From assembly GCA_030527825.1 (NCBI GenBank), contig JAUNAC010000002.1, forward strand, positions 1 to 64,000: a stretch of 64,000 nt of DNA, given 5' to 3'. The notes under the pieces were generated by a model. The model did no database searches. It was not told the DNA's origin and saw only the letters and a list, made by a program, of their open reading frames with translations. Each line of letters opens with the position of its first letter. Position 1 is the stretch's first letter. Position numbers and translations under genes: made by a program. Positions 54,806 to 63,234 of the stretch are shown here, one piece after another. The DNA comes from Lautropia sp. (GTDB lineage: Bacteria; Pseudomonadota; Gammaproteobacteria; Burkholderiales; Burkholderiaceae_E).

Positions 54806-54851
54806 CTGCAACAGTCGGGATATGGTCTGCAACAGTCCAGCGGCGCTGGAC
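54806..54851 (+). promoter_or_regulatory. Operator-like repeats before the cyclase gene
   Basis: CTGCAACAGTC occurs twice in direct orientation at 54806-54816 and 54827-54837, spaced 21 bp start to start, equal to two helical turns. The second copy runs into a palindrome GTCCAGC-GGC-GCTGGAC (54835-54851). The arrangement suggests binding of a dimeric regulator near the promoter. Confidence 0.5.
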
Positions 54852-54879
54852 TGGTTACTGAAAAAAATCGGAGACAGTC

Positions 54880-55569
54880 ATGAAGGCGCAATTTCTTTCC
54901 TATCCACTGGATGTGAATGCTCCGGGATTTCCTGGTGAGCCCACGCTGACGGTCGAGTACCGTACGCGCATTAATCAAGGGGATGTCTACAACAGCTCGG
55001 TTCTTCATCTGTTTAATCATTTTGGTACCCATTTCGACGCACCGAAGCATTTTGTCGATCATGGGCCGAGCCTGGCGGAGTTGCCCATTGAGCGTTTCAT
55101 CTACGATCGCCCCTTGCTGGTGGACATGCCCAAGGGCAAGCGGAGCCTGGTTGATCCCGCGGATTTGGAGCCATGGATGCCTGCGGTGGCTCAGGCAGAC
55201 TGCCTGATCATCCGGACCGGACTGGAAGCCTTGCGCGCCAGTGATCCCGTCGAGTATGCCGCCAATGGCTGTGCATTCAGTATCGACGCAGCCCAGTACC
55301 TGATCGATCATGCCCCTCATCTGAAGGCCGTGGGTTTTGACTTCATCTCTCTGGCTTCACCCGCCCATGCCGAGCATGGTGTCCGGGCGCATCAGATACT
55401 GCTGGGCATGGATACGCGGCATTTCATCTGCATCATCGAGGACATGATGCTGGCCCATGTCGACAGAAGCCGTCTTGTTCGTGTGATCGCCATGCCATTG
55501 CGTGTCAATGGCGTGGACAGTGGCCAGGTGAGCATCCTGGCCGAAAGTCGCGATCGGGATGCCGTGTGA
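54880..55569 (+). CDS. Cyclase-family metal-dependent hydrolase (kynurenine formamidase-like)
   Basis: The 229-residue protein carries the cyclase motif HFGTHFDAPKHF (HxGTHxDxPxH) at about 48-59, for divalent metal. YPLDVNAPGFPGEPTL near the start and VGFDFISLASPAHAEHGVRAHQILLG near 150 are family blocks. Relatives include bacterial arylformamidase and isatin hydrolase. The substrate here is unknown, as no tryptophan-degradation genes adjoin. The ATG follows CGGAGAC. The hydrolase gene starts 13 bp downstream. Confidence 0.88.
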   Translation: MKAQFLSYPLDVNAPGFPGEPTLTVEYRTRINQGDVYNSSVLHLFNHFGTHFDAPKHFVDHGPSLAELPIERFIYDRPLLVDMPKGKRSLVDPADLEPWMPAVAQADCLIIRTGLEALRASDPVEYAANGCAFSIDAAQYLIDHAPHLKAVGFDFISLASPAHAEHGVRAHQILLGMDTRHFICIIEDMMLAHVDRSRLVRVIAMPLRVNGVDSGQVSILAESRDRDAV

Positions 55570-55582
55570 CAGGAAGATACGG

Positions 55583-56716
55583 ATGGCTACGGGCAAGAGA
55601 GAATATGGGTGGACGGCGGCACTGGCGGTTCTTGCGTTGCTGTTCAGTGTGCTGGGCAGCTGGATAGAACGGGATTTTGGCCGGGTGGATGTCAATACGG
55701 TTGTTTTCATGACGACCGAGATGCAACCGATGGTGGCCAAGCTCTATCGGCCCCGCTCAGCCTCGGTAGAACGACCTGCTCCTGGCCTGCTCGCCCTGCA
55801 TGGTTACCAGAGCGACAAAGAGGCTGCCAATACTTTTGGCGCTCCCGAGCTTGCCCGCCGGGGCTATGTGGTGCTGGCCATCGATCAGTTCGGCCATGGG
55901 TATTCGACCAAGGCGCCGGCGAGCAACAAGAGCATGAGCGGAGCGGACAATGGGTATCAGTATCTGAAGCGTCTGCCTTTCGTGGATCGGCAGCGGCTTG
56001 GCATCTTTGGCCATTCGACGGGGGCCCTGAATGCGGTCAGGGTGGCCTTGCAGAATCCGGATCACCGGGCGGTGAACGGCCAGAGCAGCAACGGCGGCAT
56101 GATGGCAGGGCTGCACAATTATCTGCTGACTCAGGGGCTTTATGAGGAAATCGGGCCATATCGTGAGAAGATCTTTCCCGTCGGGGATCTTGTACATCAC
56201 GAGAAGCGTCTGAAAGCCTTCGGCCTGCCGATTGGCGATACCCTGGTCTGGAACAGGACCTATGGTAGCTTTGCCGATGGAACGGCGCGAAGGGCTGATC
56301 TGGTGGCCGGTACGCATCTGGGGGTCATGGTCTCGGCGCACACGAATCAGAGTGCGATCGACTGGTTTGGGCAGGCGATGAACCATCCATCTGGTGTGGA
56401 AGGATTCATCTACTGGTACAAGGAGTTCTGCGGTCTCCCGGCGTTGCTGTTTGCCCTTGCATCGTCCCTGTGCCTGGCCAATGCCTTGCTGGACAAGCGC
56501 TATTTCTCGATGGCGTGTCAGCCCGCTGCCCGGGCGGCTCCGATGCGGTCCGCTACGTGGTGGCGCTTCGGTCTGATGAATGTGGTGATGACCATGGTGT
56601 TGTACCCGTTGCTGACGCAATGGGGGGGGCCAATGAGCCGATCGCGGCCAGGGTGGCCTGGATGCCACTGGAAATGGGCAACGGCATCATCACGTGGCTG
56701 CTGGGCAGTGGTGTGA
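55583..56716 (+). CDS. Membrane alpha/beta-hydrolase, N-terminal part (frame ends after a G8 tract)
   Basis: This frame gives 377 residues. A signal-anchor (ALAVLALLFSVLGSWI) precedes an alpha/beta-hydrolase domain with LLALHGYQSDKEAANTFG (oxyanion region), VVLAIDQFGHGYS, and the nucleophile elbow GHSTG with Ser145. After about 280 come membrane segments (GLPALLFALASSLCLANALL, LMNVVMTMVLYPLLTQWGG). At G8 (56622-56629) the sense switches: in this frame the next 28 residues are Arg/Trp-rich and unlike a membrane protein, while frame -1 continues with good membrane helices. The intact product would be about 597 residues (55583-57375). AGGAAG precedes the ATG. The gene sits directly behind the cyclase. 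Confidence 0.75.
   Translation: MATGKREYGWTAALAVLALLFSVLGSWIERDFGRVDVNTVVFMTTEMQPMVAKLYRPRSASVERPAPGLLALHGYQSDKEAANTFGAPELARRGYVVLAIDQFGHGYSTKAPASNKSMSGADNGYQYLKRLPFVDRQRLGIFGHSTGALNAVRVALQNPDHRAVNGQSSNGGMMAGLHNYLLTQGLYEEIGPYREKIFPVGDLVHHEKRLKAFGLPIGDTLVWNRTYGSFADGTARRADLVAGTHLGVMVSAHTNQSAIDWFGQAMNHPSGVEGFIYWYKEFCGLPALLFALASSLCLANALLDKRYFSMACQPAARAAPMRSATWWRFGLMNVVMTMVLYPLLTQWGGPMSRSRPGWPGCHWKWATASSRGCWAVV
56622..56629 (+). repeat. G8 homopolymer at the frame break
   Basis: Eight G follow a T at 56621. With nine G, or with a -1 ribosomal slip on this run, the upstream TGG-GGG-GGG frame joins GCC-AAT-GAG and the 248 downstream residues. Confidence 0.85.
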
Positions 56717-57375
56717 TGGCGGGGCTGTCATTCGTCTGCTGGTATGTCGGTCAGCGTGATCGGCTGAGCCTGGGTCAGCTGGGCGTGACCGTGCCTCCGG
56801 GACGAGGCGCCCTGGGTGCGGTCTGGACGAGAAGCCTGGTCCTGAGCGTCGTGCTGGGTGCCTATCTGTATGCTCTGACCCAGTTCATCCATGACACGAC
56901 GGGGCAGGAGTTGCGTTTTCTGTGGCCATTGCTCAAGCCGCTCACGCTGGAGCGCTGGGCATTGTTGCCAATCTATTGGGGATGGATCCTGCTGGCGTTC
57001 ATCGCCATCAATGGTCTGGTGCTGACGGCGCAGTTCAGGATGCCGCTCGACGGGGGCTTCGTCCGTACCTGGTTGCGCTGGAGCTTCTTCACCATCGTCA
57101 TCGCCGTGGGCGGATTGCTGCTGTTGTGGTGTGTCCATTTCATTCCAGATTATCTGCAGATTGGTCCGGGCTTCGATGTGATCGGCCTGCCGCAGTTCGG
57201 CGGTCGATGGATGATGATGTTGCCCGTGATCATGGGGCAGTTTGCCGCACTGATCGTGATCAATCACTGGTGCTACCTGAAAACCGGCTACATCTGGTTC
57301 GGTGTTTTCTTCACGTCGATGTTGATGGCCTGGATGCTGGTGGGTGGGCAGGTGATCGGGCGCTTCATGGCCTGA
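56629..57375 (+). CDS. Membrane alpha/beta-hydrolase, C-terminal membrane part
   Basis: From 56629 the frame encodes 248 residues with about six membrane segments: MGNGIITWLLGSGVMAGLSFVCW, SLVLSVVLGAYLYALTQF, LPIYWGWILLAFIAINGLVL, FFTIVIAVGGLLLLWCVHF, MMMLPVIMGQFAALIVI and VFFTSMLMAWMLVGGQVIG. It has no good independent ribosome site; the first ATG after the junction is 56662. It most likely belongs to the preceding gene, joined by a G9 allele, a sequencing error at G8, or -1 frameshifting. Whether the gene is intact in the living cell cannot be decided here. Confidence 0.7.
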   Translation, partial: ANEPIAARVAWMPLEMGNGIITWLLGSGVMAGLSFVCWYVGQRDRLSLGQLGVTVPPGRGALGAVWTRSLVLSVVLGAYLYALTQFIHDTTGQELRFLWPLLKPLTLERWALLPIYWGWILLAFIAINGLVLTAQFRMPLDGGFVRTWLRWSFFTIVIAVGGLLLLWCVHFIPDYLQIGPGFDVIGLPQFGGRWMMMLPVIMGQFAALIVINHWCYLKTGYIWFGVFFTSMLMAWMLVGGQVIGRFMA

Positions 57376-57398
57376 AGAGAGGGCATGCCCGGACCTCG

Positions 57399-58091
57399 TC
57401 AGATGTCTGAACCGAAGGCGCGTACGGCGGCGATCAGATCCGAGACGTAGGGGTCATGGATGTGGTGGGCGGCCAGGGTCTGATCCAGGTCGAGCAGGTA
57501 ATCGATGTTGTGGCCGAGGTGGCCGCTGGCCGTGGCGATCATGGGGGCGACGGTGGCTATCGACGCATCGGGTTCGTAGGCCGGGGTATGGGGTTCCATG
57601 ACAAAGGTGATGGCCTGGACGATGCGGCCATCGGCCAGCTGGACGTCATGCCATAGCGGGATGTAGGTGCCGCCAATCATTTCGCGCATCCAGATGAGCA
57701 AGAGTTCAGCGCGCACTTCATGTGGGTGCAGCCGAAAGGCGATGCCCGTGGTGCTGGTGCCCGGGCAGCGGGCCAGGGCGAGCATGCGCCCGGGGTGTTC
57801 TGGAGATCCCCGGCCGGCGGTCAGTTTCATGCAGAAGCTGCGGCGCCAGCCTGAGATGTTGGCCTGTTGGTGTTCCGCGATATGGATGAGCGGGTTCCAG
57901 ATGAGTGAGCCATAGGCAAAGACCCAGACGGGATTACCGGGAGCAGGGCAGGCCGCCAGGGTGCTGTCCAACGATGAGGTGATCTGCTGCAGGTTCCACC
58001 ATTTGATTTGCGGCGTGCTGACAAAAGAGCGCATGTAGGCGCCGCTGAGCAGGAATTCGCGGGTAAGGGGGGATGGTCGGGGTTTGTGCAT
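57399..58091 (-). CDS. chaC: Gamma-glutamylcyclotransferase, ChaC family
   Basis: The 230-residue protein has the ChaC core VWVFAYGSLIWNP near 54-66 with the substrate-binding YGSL. ISGWRRSFCMKLTAGRGSPEHPGRMLAL follows, and the catalytic Glu lies in LLIWMREMIGGTY. ChaC enzymes split cytosolic glutathione into 5-oxoproline and Cys-Gly. The length matches E. coli ChaC (231). It lies downstream of ggt on the same strand, which fits a combined role in glutathione breakdown. Confidence 0.93.
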   Translation of the reverse strand: MHKPRPSPLTREFLLSGAYMRSFVSTPQIKWWNLQQITSSLDSTLAACPAPGNPVWVFAYGSLIWNPLIHIAEHQQANISGWRRSFCMKLTAGRGSPEHPGRMLALARCPGTSTTGIAFRLHPHEVRAELLLIWMREMIGGTYIPLWHDVQLADGRIVQAITFVMEPHTPAYEPDASIATVAPMIATASGHLGHNIDYLLDLDQTLAAHHIHDPYVSDLIAAVRAFGSDI

Positions 58092-58106
58092 GCGTGCCGG
58101 TTGGAT

Positions 58107-58148
58107 ATGGCCGGAAACGGGCCTAGATTACCACTGGTTTCCGGCCAT
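58107..58148. repeat. 12-bp perfect inverted repeat between ggt and chaC
   Basis: ATGGCCGGAAAC (58107-58118) and GTTTCCGGCCAT (58137-58148) with an 18-base loop occupy most of the 89-bp gap between the ggt stop and the chaC start. No T tract follows on the minus strand. It could form an mRNA hairpin or be an operator. Confidence 0.6.
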
Positions 58149-58180
58149 GGTACCGGCCCGGGGAGGCCAGTACCGATGAT

Positions 58181-60043
58181 TCAATAACCCAGCGTGCGAC
58201 CGTCCGGATTGCGGGGGTCGGAATAGCCCCATAGCTCGTTGCCGATTGCCTGGATGGTCTGGGTACGGCCCATGGCGGGTTTTTCGACGACGTTCTGGCC
58301 CCGTTGTCGCAGCAGATCGATGGTGTCGAGGGGAAAGCCGCGTTCGACGCGCAGTTCATCTGGTGTCCATTGGTGGTGGAAGCGGGGGGCTGCCGCGGCC
58401 TCGGCCGGATTCATGCCGTGGTCGATGGCGTTGCTGACAGTCTGGAGCACTGTGGTGATGATACGGGCACCACCAGGGCTGCCGGTGACGAGCCAGGGCC
58501 TGCCGTCCCGGAGCACGAAGGTCGGCGTCATGGATGACAGGGGGCGCTTGCGGGGGCCGACGGCATTGGCTTCGCCGCCGATGAGTCCGTAGGCATTGGG
58601 GACGCCGGGTTTGGCGGAGAAGTCGTCCATCTCGTTGTTGAGAAGGATGCCGGTGCCGGGGGCGACGATGCCGGTACCGAAGTTGGTGTTGAGGGTGTAG
58701 GTGACGGCCACTGCGTTGCCCCGGGCGTCCATCACCGAGTAGTGAGTGGTCTGGTCGCTTTCATAGGGCTGGGGTTTGCCGGGTTTGATGGCTTTGGCGG
58801 GGCGGGCATGGGCGGGGTCGATCTGGCTGCGCAGCTGGGCCGCATACTTGCGTGAAGTCAGGCCAGTCTGCGGGATCTTGACGTAGTCGGGATCGCCCAG
58901 GTATTCGGAGCGGTCGGCGTAGGCCAGTTTCATGGCTTCTGCCATGTGGTGGACGGTCTGGGCACTGTTCTGCCCCCAGGTGCCGATGGGCCAGCCTTCC
59001 ATGATGTTGAGGATCTGCAGGAGATGGATGCCGCCTGATGACGGAGGAGGCATGGTGACGATCTCGTATTGCCGGTATGGGCCGCGTATGGGTTTGCGCT
59101 CGACGGGTTTGTAGTTCTGCAGGTCTTCGGCCGTTATCAGCCCATGGTTGGCCTGGCTGTCGGCGACGATTTTCTGGGCGATGGGGCCCCGGTAGAAGGC
59201 TTTGGCCCCCTGTTTGGCAATCAGGCGCAGTGAGCTGGCCAGGTCTTTCTGAACCAGCCAGTCACCTGCTTTCAGGGGGGCATCACCCTTCCAGAAAATG
59301 GCCCGGGTGGCGGGCCATTTCTTCATGGTGTCGGTTTCGGTGTTGAGGGTGCGGGCCAGGGTCTGGCTGACGGGATAGCCCTTTTCGGCCAGGGAGATGG
59401 CGGGGGCCATGACGGTCGCCAGGGACAGTTTTCCCCAGCGCTGCTGGGCGTGGGTCAGGCCGGCAACCGTTCCGGGAACGCCAATGGCGGCATGAGTGTA
59501 GAGTGATTTTCCGTCGATGACGTTGCCATTCGCGTCCAGGAAGGTGTTGCGCGTGGCTGCGGCAGGGGCACTTTCACGGAAATCAAGTGCGATGTCCTGA
59601 TGATGCAGGGCGTCATGCACCAGCATAAAGCCACCCCCGCCCAGATTGCCGGCGTTGGGGAGCGCCACCGCCAGGGCAAAACCGACCGCGACGGCTGCAT
59701 CCATGGCGTTGCCACCGGCTTTCAGGATGTCGATCCCGATCTGGCTGGCCAGCGCCTGTTCGCTTGCAACCATGCCGTGCTGCGCGATGACGGGATGGAA
59801 GATATCCATCTGGGCGTCATAGCGGGCAGCAGCGGCCTGGGTGAGCTGGGAGCTTTTGATGGCCGCATCGGGTGAAGTCAGGTGATCCGCCAGGTTCTTG
59901 CTGATGGGGCCGACCGTCTGACAGGCTGTCAGGGCTAGCGTGATGAACAGACCCAGGGCAGTTCGCCCCGGGCCTGAATGATGTCTGGCTGTGATGATGG
60001 ACCGGGGAACATCGGGTGAAGTGGATGGCGAGCGCGCGGGCAT
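58181..60043 (-). CDS. ggt: Gamma-glutamyltransferase (glutathione hydrolase)
   Basis: The 620-residue Ntn-hydrolase removes the gamma-glutamyl group of glutathione in the periplasm. Residues 20-41 give a signal segment ending in a lipobox-like LALTAC (Cys41). Family blocks are GGNAMDAAVAVGFALAVALPNAGNLGGGGFML, APAISLAEKGYPV, and MPPPSSGGIHLLQILNIMEG. The self-processing nucleophile Thr is in DQTTHYSVMDARGNAVA near 432, and PLSSMTPTFVLRDGRPWLVTGSPGGARIITTV follows. The start has AGGAG. The precursor should split into a large and a small subunit at the Thr. Confidence 0.96.
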   Translation of the reverse strand: MPARSPSTSPDVPRSIITARHHSGPGRTALGLFITLALTACQTVGPISKNLADHLTSPDAAIKSSQLTQAAAARYDAQMDIFHPVIAQHGMVASEQALASQIGIDILKAGGNAMDAAVAVGFALAVALPNAGNLGGGGFMLVHDALHHQDIALDFRESAPAAATRNTFLDANGNVIDGKSLYTHAAIGVPGTVAGLTHAQQRWGKLSLATVMAPAISLAEKGYPVSQTLARTLNTETDTMKKWPATRAIFWKGDAPLKAGDWLVQKDLASSLRLIAKQGAKAFYRGPIAQKIVADSQANHGLITAEDLQNYKPVERKPIRGPYRQYEIVTMPPPSSGGIHLLQILNIMEGWPIGTWGQNSAQTVHHMAEAMKLAYADRSEYLGDPDYVKIPQTGLTSRKYAAQLRSQIDPAHARPAKAIKPGKPQPYESDQTTHYSVMDARGNAVAVTYTLNTNFGTGIVAPGTGILLNNEMDDFSAKPGVPNAYGLIGGEANAVGPRKRPLSSMTPTFVLRDGRPWLVTGSPGGARIITTVLQTVSNAIDHGMNPAEAAAAPRFHHQWTPDELRVERGFPLDTIDLLRQRGQNVVEKPAMGRTQTIQAIGNELWGYSDPRNPDGRTLGY

Positions 60044-60248
60044 GGCGAATCTCCTCGGTATGTCGTGGGGCGTAGCGGACTGGTATGGACTACCGACCTC
60101 GAATGAGGGATGCCGCAGATGGGGGCAGTCGGAAACCAGACAGCAAAGGAACCGGTTTATGTCTGTTTGCGTATTTTGTATCAGTCTGGCGATGGCGTTT
60201 CAAAATGTGATGTTTCCCACAAAAGATGGTAGGTACGCAGCAGCGCTC

Positions 60249-61814
60249 TCAGGTAATGCCGAGTGTTTGCCAGATGCTGTCCACACGCGTTTTGACGTCG
60301 GTGGGCATGGTGATGGGGGTGCCCCATTCGCGGGTCGTTTCGCCGGGCCATTTGTTGGTGGCGTCAATACCGACTTTGGAACCCAGGCCGCTGACCGGTG
60401 ATGCGAAGTCCAGATAGTCGATCGGCGTGTTGTCGACGAGGGTCAGGTCGCGCACCGGATCGACCCGGGTGGTCATGGCCCAGATGACATCCTGCCAGTT
60501 GCGGATGTCGACGTCGTCATCCACGACAATGATGAATTTGGTGTACATGAATTGTCGCAGGAAGCTCCAGATGCCGAACATGACCCGTTTGGCGTGGCCG
60601 GCATACGCTTTTTTCATGGATACGACAGCAAGCCGGTAGGAGCAGCCTTCGGGGGGCAGGTAGAAGTCGGTGATTTCCGGGAACTGGCGGGTGAGCAGGG
60701 GGACGAAGACTTCATTGAGTGCAACGCCGAGGACGGCGGGTTCGTCGGGGGGCTTGCCGGTGTAGGTGGAGTGGTAGATGGCGTTGCGGCGATGGGTGAT
60801 CCGGTCGATGGTGAAGACCGGGAACCAGTCCTGTTCGTTGTAGTAGCCGGTGTGGTCGCCATAGGGGCCTTCCAGGGCCATTTCATAGCCGGTGAGCGCT
60901 GCGGGAGGCAGTGGACCAGTCCAGCCCAGCCGGCGGGCATGGGCCAGGGTCTTGGTGCCGTCCGGGTCGGGATAAAGGTGGCCTTCCAGGACGATCTCTG
61001 CGGTGGCCGGCACGTTCAGCTCGGTATCCGGCACCTTGACCAGCTCGGTGCGCGCACCGCGCAGCAGGCCGGCGAACTGGTATTCGGAGAGTGAGTCCGG
61101 CACGGGCGTGACGGCACCGAGGATGGTGGCGGGATCTGCGCCCAGCACGGTGGCAACCGGGAAGGGCGTGCCGGGGAAGCGCTGGCGGTGTTCCTGGAAG
61201 TCCAGGGCGCCGCCGCGATGGGCTAGCCAGCGCATGATGGTCTGGTTGCGGTTGATGACCTGCTGACGGTAGATGCCAAGGTTTTGCCTCGGTTTTCCGG
61301 GGCCACGTGTCACGACCAGTCCCCAGGTAATGAGAGGGGCAGCGTCACCGGGCCAGCAGTGCTGGATCGGCAGCCGGGCGAGATCAATGTCTTCGGACGG
61401 GATGATCGTGTCCCGGCAGGATCCGTTACCGACGACTTTGGGCGCCATGTTCATGACCTGCCGCAGTACAGGAAATTTGTCCCAGGCGTCTTTCAGGCCA
61501 CGCGGAGGCTCGGGTTCCTTCAGATAGGCCAGTAGCCGCCCGATGTCGCGCAGCGCGCTGACGGATTCTTCGCCCATGCCCATCGCGACCCGCTGAGGAG
61601 TGCCGAACAGATTGGTAAGCACAGGGTAGGACCAGCGTTGTCCGCGGGTTTCCGGGGTGTTGAACAGGAGTGCCGGGCCGCCCTGTCGCAGAACCCGGTC
61701 GGAGATTTCGGTCATTTCCAGATGGGGGGAGACCGGGACGCTGATGCGTCGTAGCTGACCCTGATGGTCCAGGTGTTGCAGGAATTCCCTCAGGTCGGTG
61801 TAGCGTAGAGGCAT
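60249..61814 (-). CDS. ubiD: 4-Hydroxy-3-polyprenylbenzoate decarboxylase (prenylated-FMN dependent)
   Basis: The 521-residue UbiD-family enzyme decarboxylates the ubiquinone precursor using prFMN made by UbiX. It starts [37 protein letters not shown] and has [39 protein letters not shown] (cofactor/metal region), [27 protein letters not shown] and [20 protein letters not shown] (active-site Glu). ATG 61814 follows CAAGGATC. The longer frame to 61943 has no supporting ribosome site. ubiX is not in the window. Confidence 0.96.
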   Translation of the reverse strand: MPLRYTDLREFLQHLDHQGQLRRISVPVSPHLEMTEISDRVLRQGGPALLFNTPETRGQRWSYPVLTNLFGTPQRVAMGMGEESVSALRDIGRLLAYLKEPEPPRGLKDAWDKFPVLRQVMNMAPKVVGNGSCRDTIIPSEDIDLARLPIQHCWPGDAAPLITWGLVVTRGPGKPRQNLGIYRQQVINRNQTIMRWLAHRGGALDFQEHRQRFPGTPFPVATVLGADPATILGAVTPVPDSLSEYQFAGLLRGARTELVKVPDTELNVPATAEIVLEGHLYPDPDGTKTLAHARRLGWTGPLPPAALTGYEMALEGPYGDHTGYYNEQDWFPVFTIDRITHRRNAIYHSTYTGKPPDEPAVLGVALNEVFVPLLTRQFPEITDFYLPPEGCSYRLAVVSMKKAYAGHAKRVMFGIWSFLRQFMYTKFIIVVDDDVDIRNWQDVIWAMTTRVDPVRDLTLVDNTPIDYLDFASPVSGLGSKVGIDATNKWPGETTREWGTPITMPTDVKTRVDSIWQTLGIT

Positions 61815-62196
61815 GGTCGTTTGATCCTTGGTCGTTGCACACATTGTGTCACGGTGTGTCCATGAGCGCCGGAGCGTGCCGGCGAGGGAAGCAATGTGCC
61901 GCATTCCGGGGAGCGGATGGCAATGACGTCTGCATTCGTGCAAGGGTAAATTGCACGGCTGATGCGCGTTAGCAGCGGAAATGCTGTTAAAATGCGCAGT
62001 GTTTGTAATTAAATGGTTGTTTTTTACAAGACAGGATCTGCCGCTGACCAGTCATTGGCTGCCTTTCGCAGGTATTGTCTAGTCTTCTTCCCGGTAAGGG
62101 GAGGGTGATCCGCTCAGGAATGGGTGGGTCTGTGGCGCAGTTGTCCGCAAAACCATCCTGTCCCCCGCAGTGCTTACTGAATCAGGAGCCCTTGTC
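61815..62196. other. Divergent intergenic region ubiD / lytic transglycosylase
   Basis: This 382-bp stretch contains an A/T-rich patch at about 61985-62035 (GTTAAAATG, TTTGTAATTAAATGG) that could supply -10 elements for the plus-strand gene. No convincing -35 partner or operator is seen. Confidence 0.35.
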
Positions 62197-63234
62197 ATGT
62201 CAGCTTCAACTGGTCCAGCTGTTGTCGCCTCTGCCAGAAAGGATGTGCACTGTGCCGGCGTCCATGCTTCGACACGATCTGCAGCGGGACGCTTCTGGAT
62301 GGTGATGTTGACCGGGTCTGCCCTGATGTTCGGTGCCCTGACCGTCCCGGCGGATGCGTCCGAGCCGGCGCCTGTCGTGGCACGCACCCGCCCGCCGGTG
62401 TATGGCGATGCTGCCGGACAGGTATTGCCGGCTGTGTCGGGCGAGGATAGCCGGAGAACGGGTCATCCTGCGTTGCGCAGTGCGCCAGGCCGGCATGGCA
62501 GGATCATACAGAAACCCGTCAGCCGGGCATCAGTGGCGCGGACGCCGGCTCATGGGGTCGTGGTCGACCGTCATGCACCCGCGACCGGGCATGCCGTTTC
62601 CCGTCCGCTGAATGGTCGACGTTTTTTCCGGCCGGCTCTGCGAACTGGACTGCGCAAGATCACCTCCACCGGTCATCGGCAGGAAAACGGTATGGGTGAC
62701 CATTCGGTTCCGATTCGACTCAGTCGTGCCGAGCAGGGGGTGGTTCAGCACATCTCGCGTACATTCCGTGTCCAGCAACGCTCCGTCGAACAATATGTCG
62801 GTTATGCCCGCCATTCAGGTGAGGTCTACCATGTGGATCCCTATCTGATTCTCGCGGTGATGGCGACCGAATCAAGCTTCAATCCCCGCGCACAGAGCCG
62901 GGTCGGGGCGCAGGGGCTGATGCAGGTTCATACCCGCATGCACAAGAAGCGTTTTGCACCGTACGGCAGTACGGATACGGTCTGGGAGCCCCGGGTCAAC
63001 ATCCTGGTGGGCAGCAGCATTCTGTCCGATTATCTGAAACGCTACGGTGGCAGTGAGCGGCGCGCTCTGCAAGCCTATGTCGGTGCAGCACGTCTTGCCC
63101 ATGACGGAGGCTATGGCCGCAAGGTATTGCGCCGACGCGACGAGTTTGTTTCCGTATCGACGGCAGCACGCACCATGGCAGATTCTCAGGCAAGGGCGGC
63201 TCAGGCTGATGGGAGCAGCTACGCCGACCTCTGA
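62197..63234 (+). CDS. Lytic transglycosylase (SLT domain), exported
   Basis: The 345-residue protein has a membrane/signal segment at about 33-52 (FWMVMLTGSALMFGALTVPADA), a long Arg/Pro-rich low-complexity region (55-165) and a C-terminal SLT domain (about 205-315). The catalytic Glu225 is in AVMATESSFNPRAQS, with GAQGLMQVHTRMH and VGAARLAHDGGYGRKVL. It cleaves peptidoglycan glycan chains with formation of 1,6-anhydro ends. ATG 62197 follows AGGAG. Its 3' end overlaps the following oxidase gene by 26 bp. Confidence 0.92.
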   Translation: MSASTGPAVVASARKDVHCAGVHASTRSAAGRFWMVMLTGSALMFGALTVPADASEPAPVVARTRPPVYGDAAGQVLPAVSGEDSRRTGHPALRSAPGRHGRIIQKPVSRASVARTPAHGVVVDRHAPATGHAVSRPLNGRRFFRPALRTGLRKITSTGHRQENGMGDHSVPIRLSRAEQGVVQHISRTFRVQQRSVEQYVGYARHSGEVYHVDPYLILAVMATESSFNPRAQSRVGAQGLMQVHTRMHKKRFAPYGSTDTVWEPRVNILVGSSILSDYLKRYGGSERRALQAYVGAARLAHDGGYGRKVLRRRDEFVSVSTAARTMADSQARAAQADGSSYADL

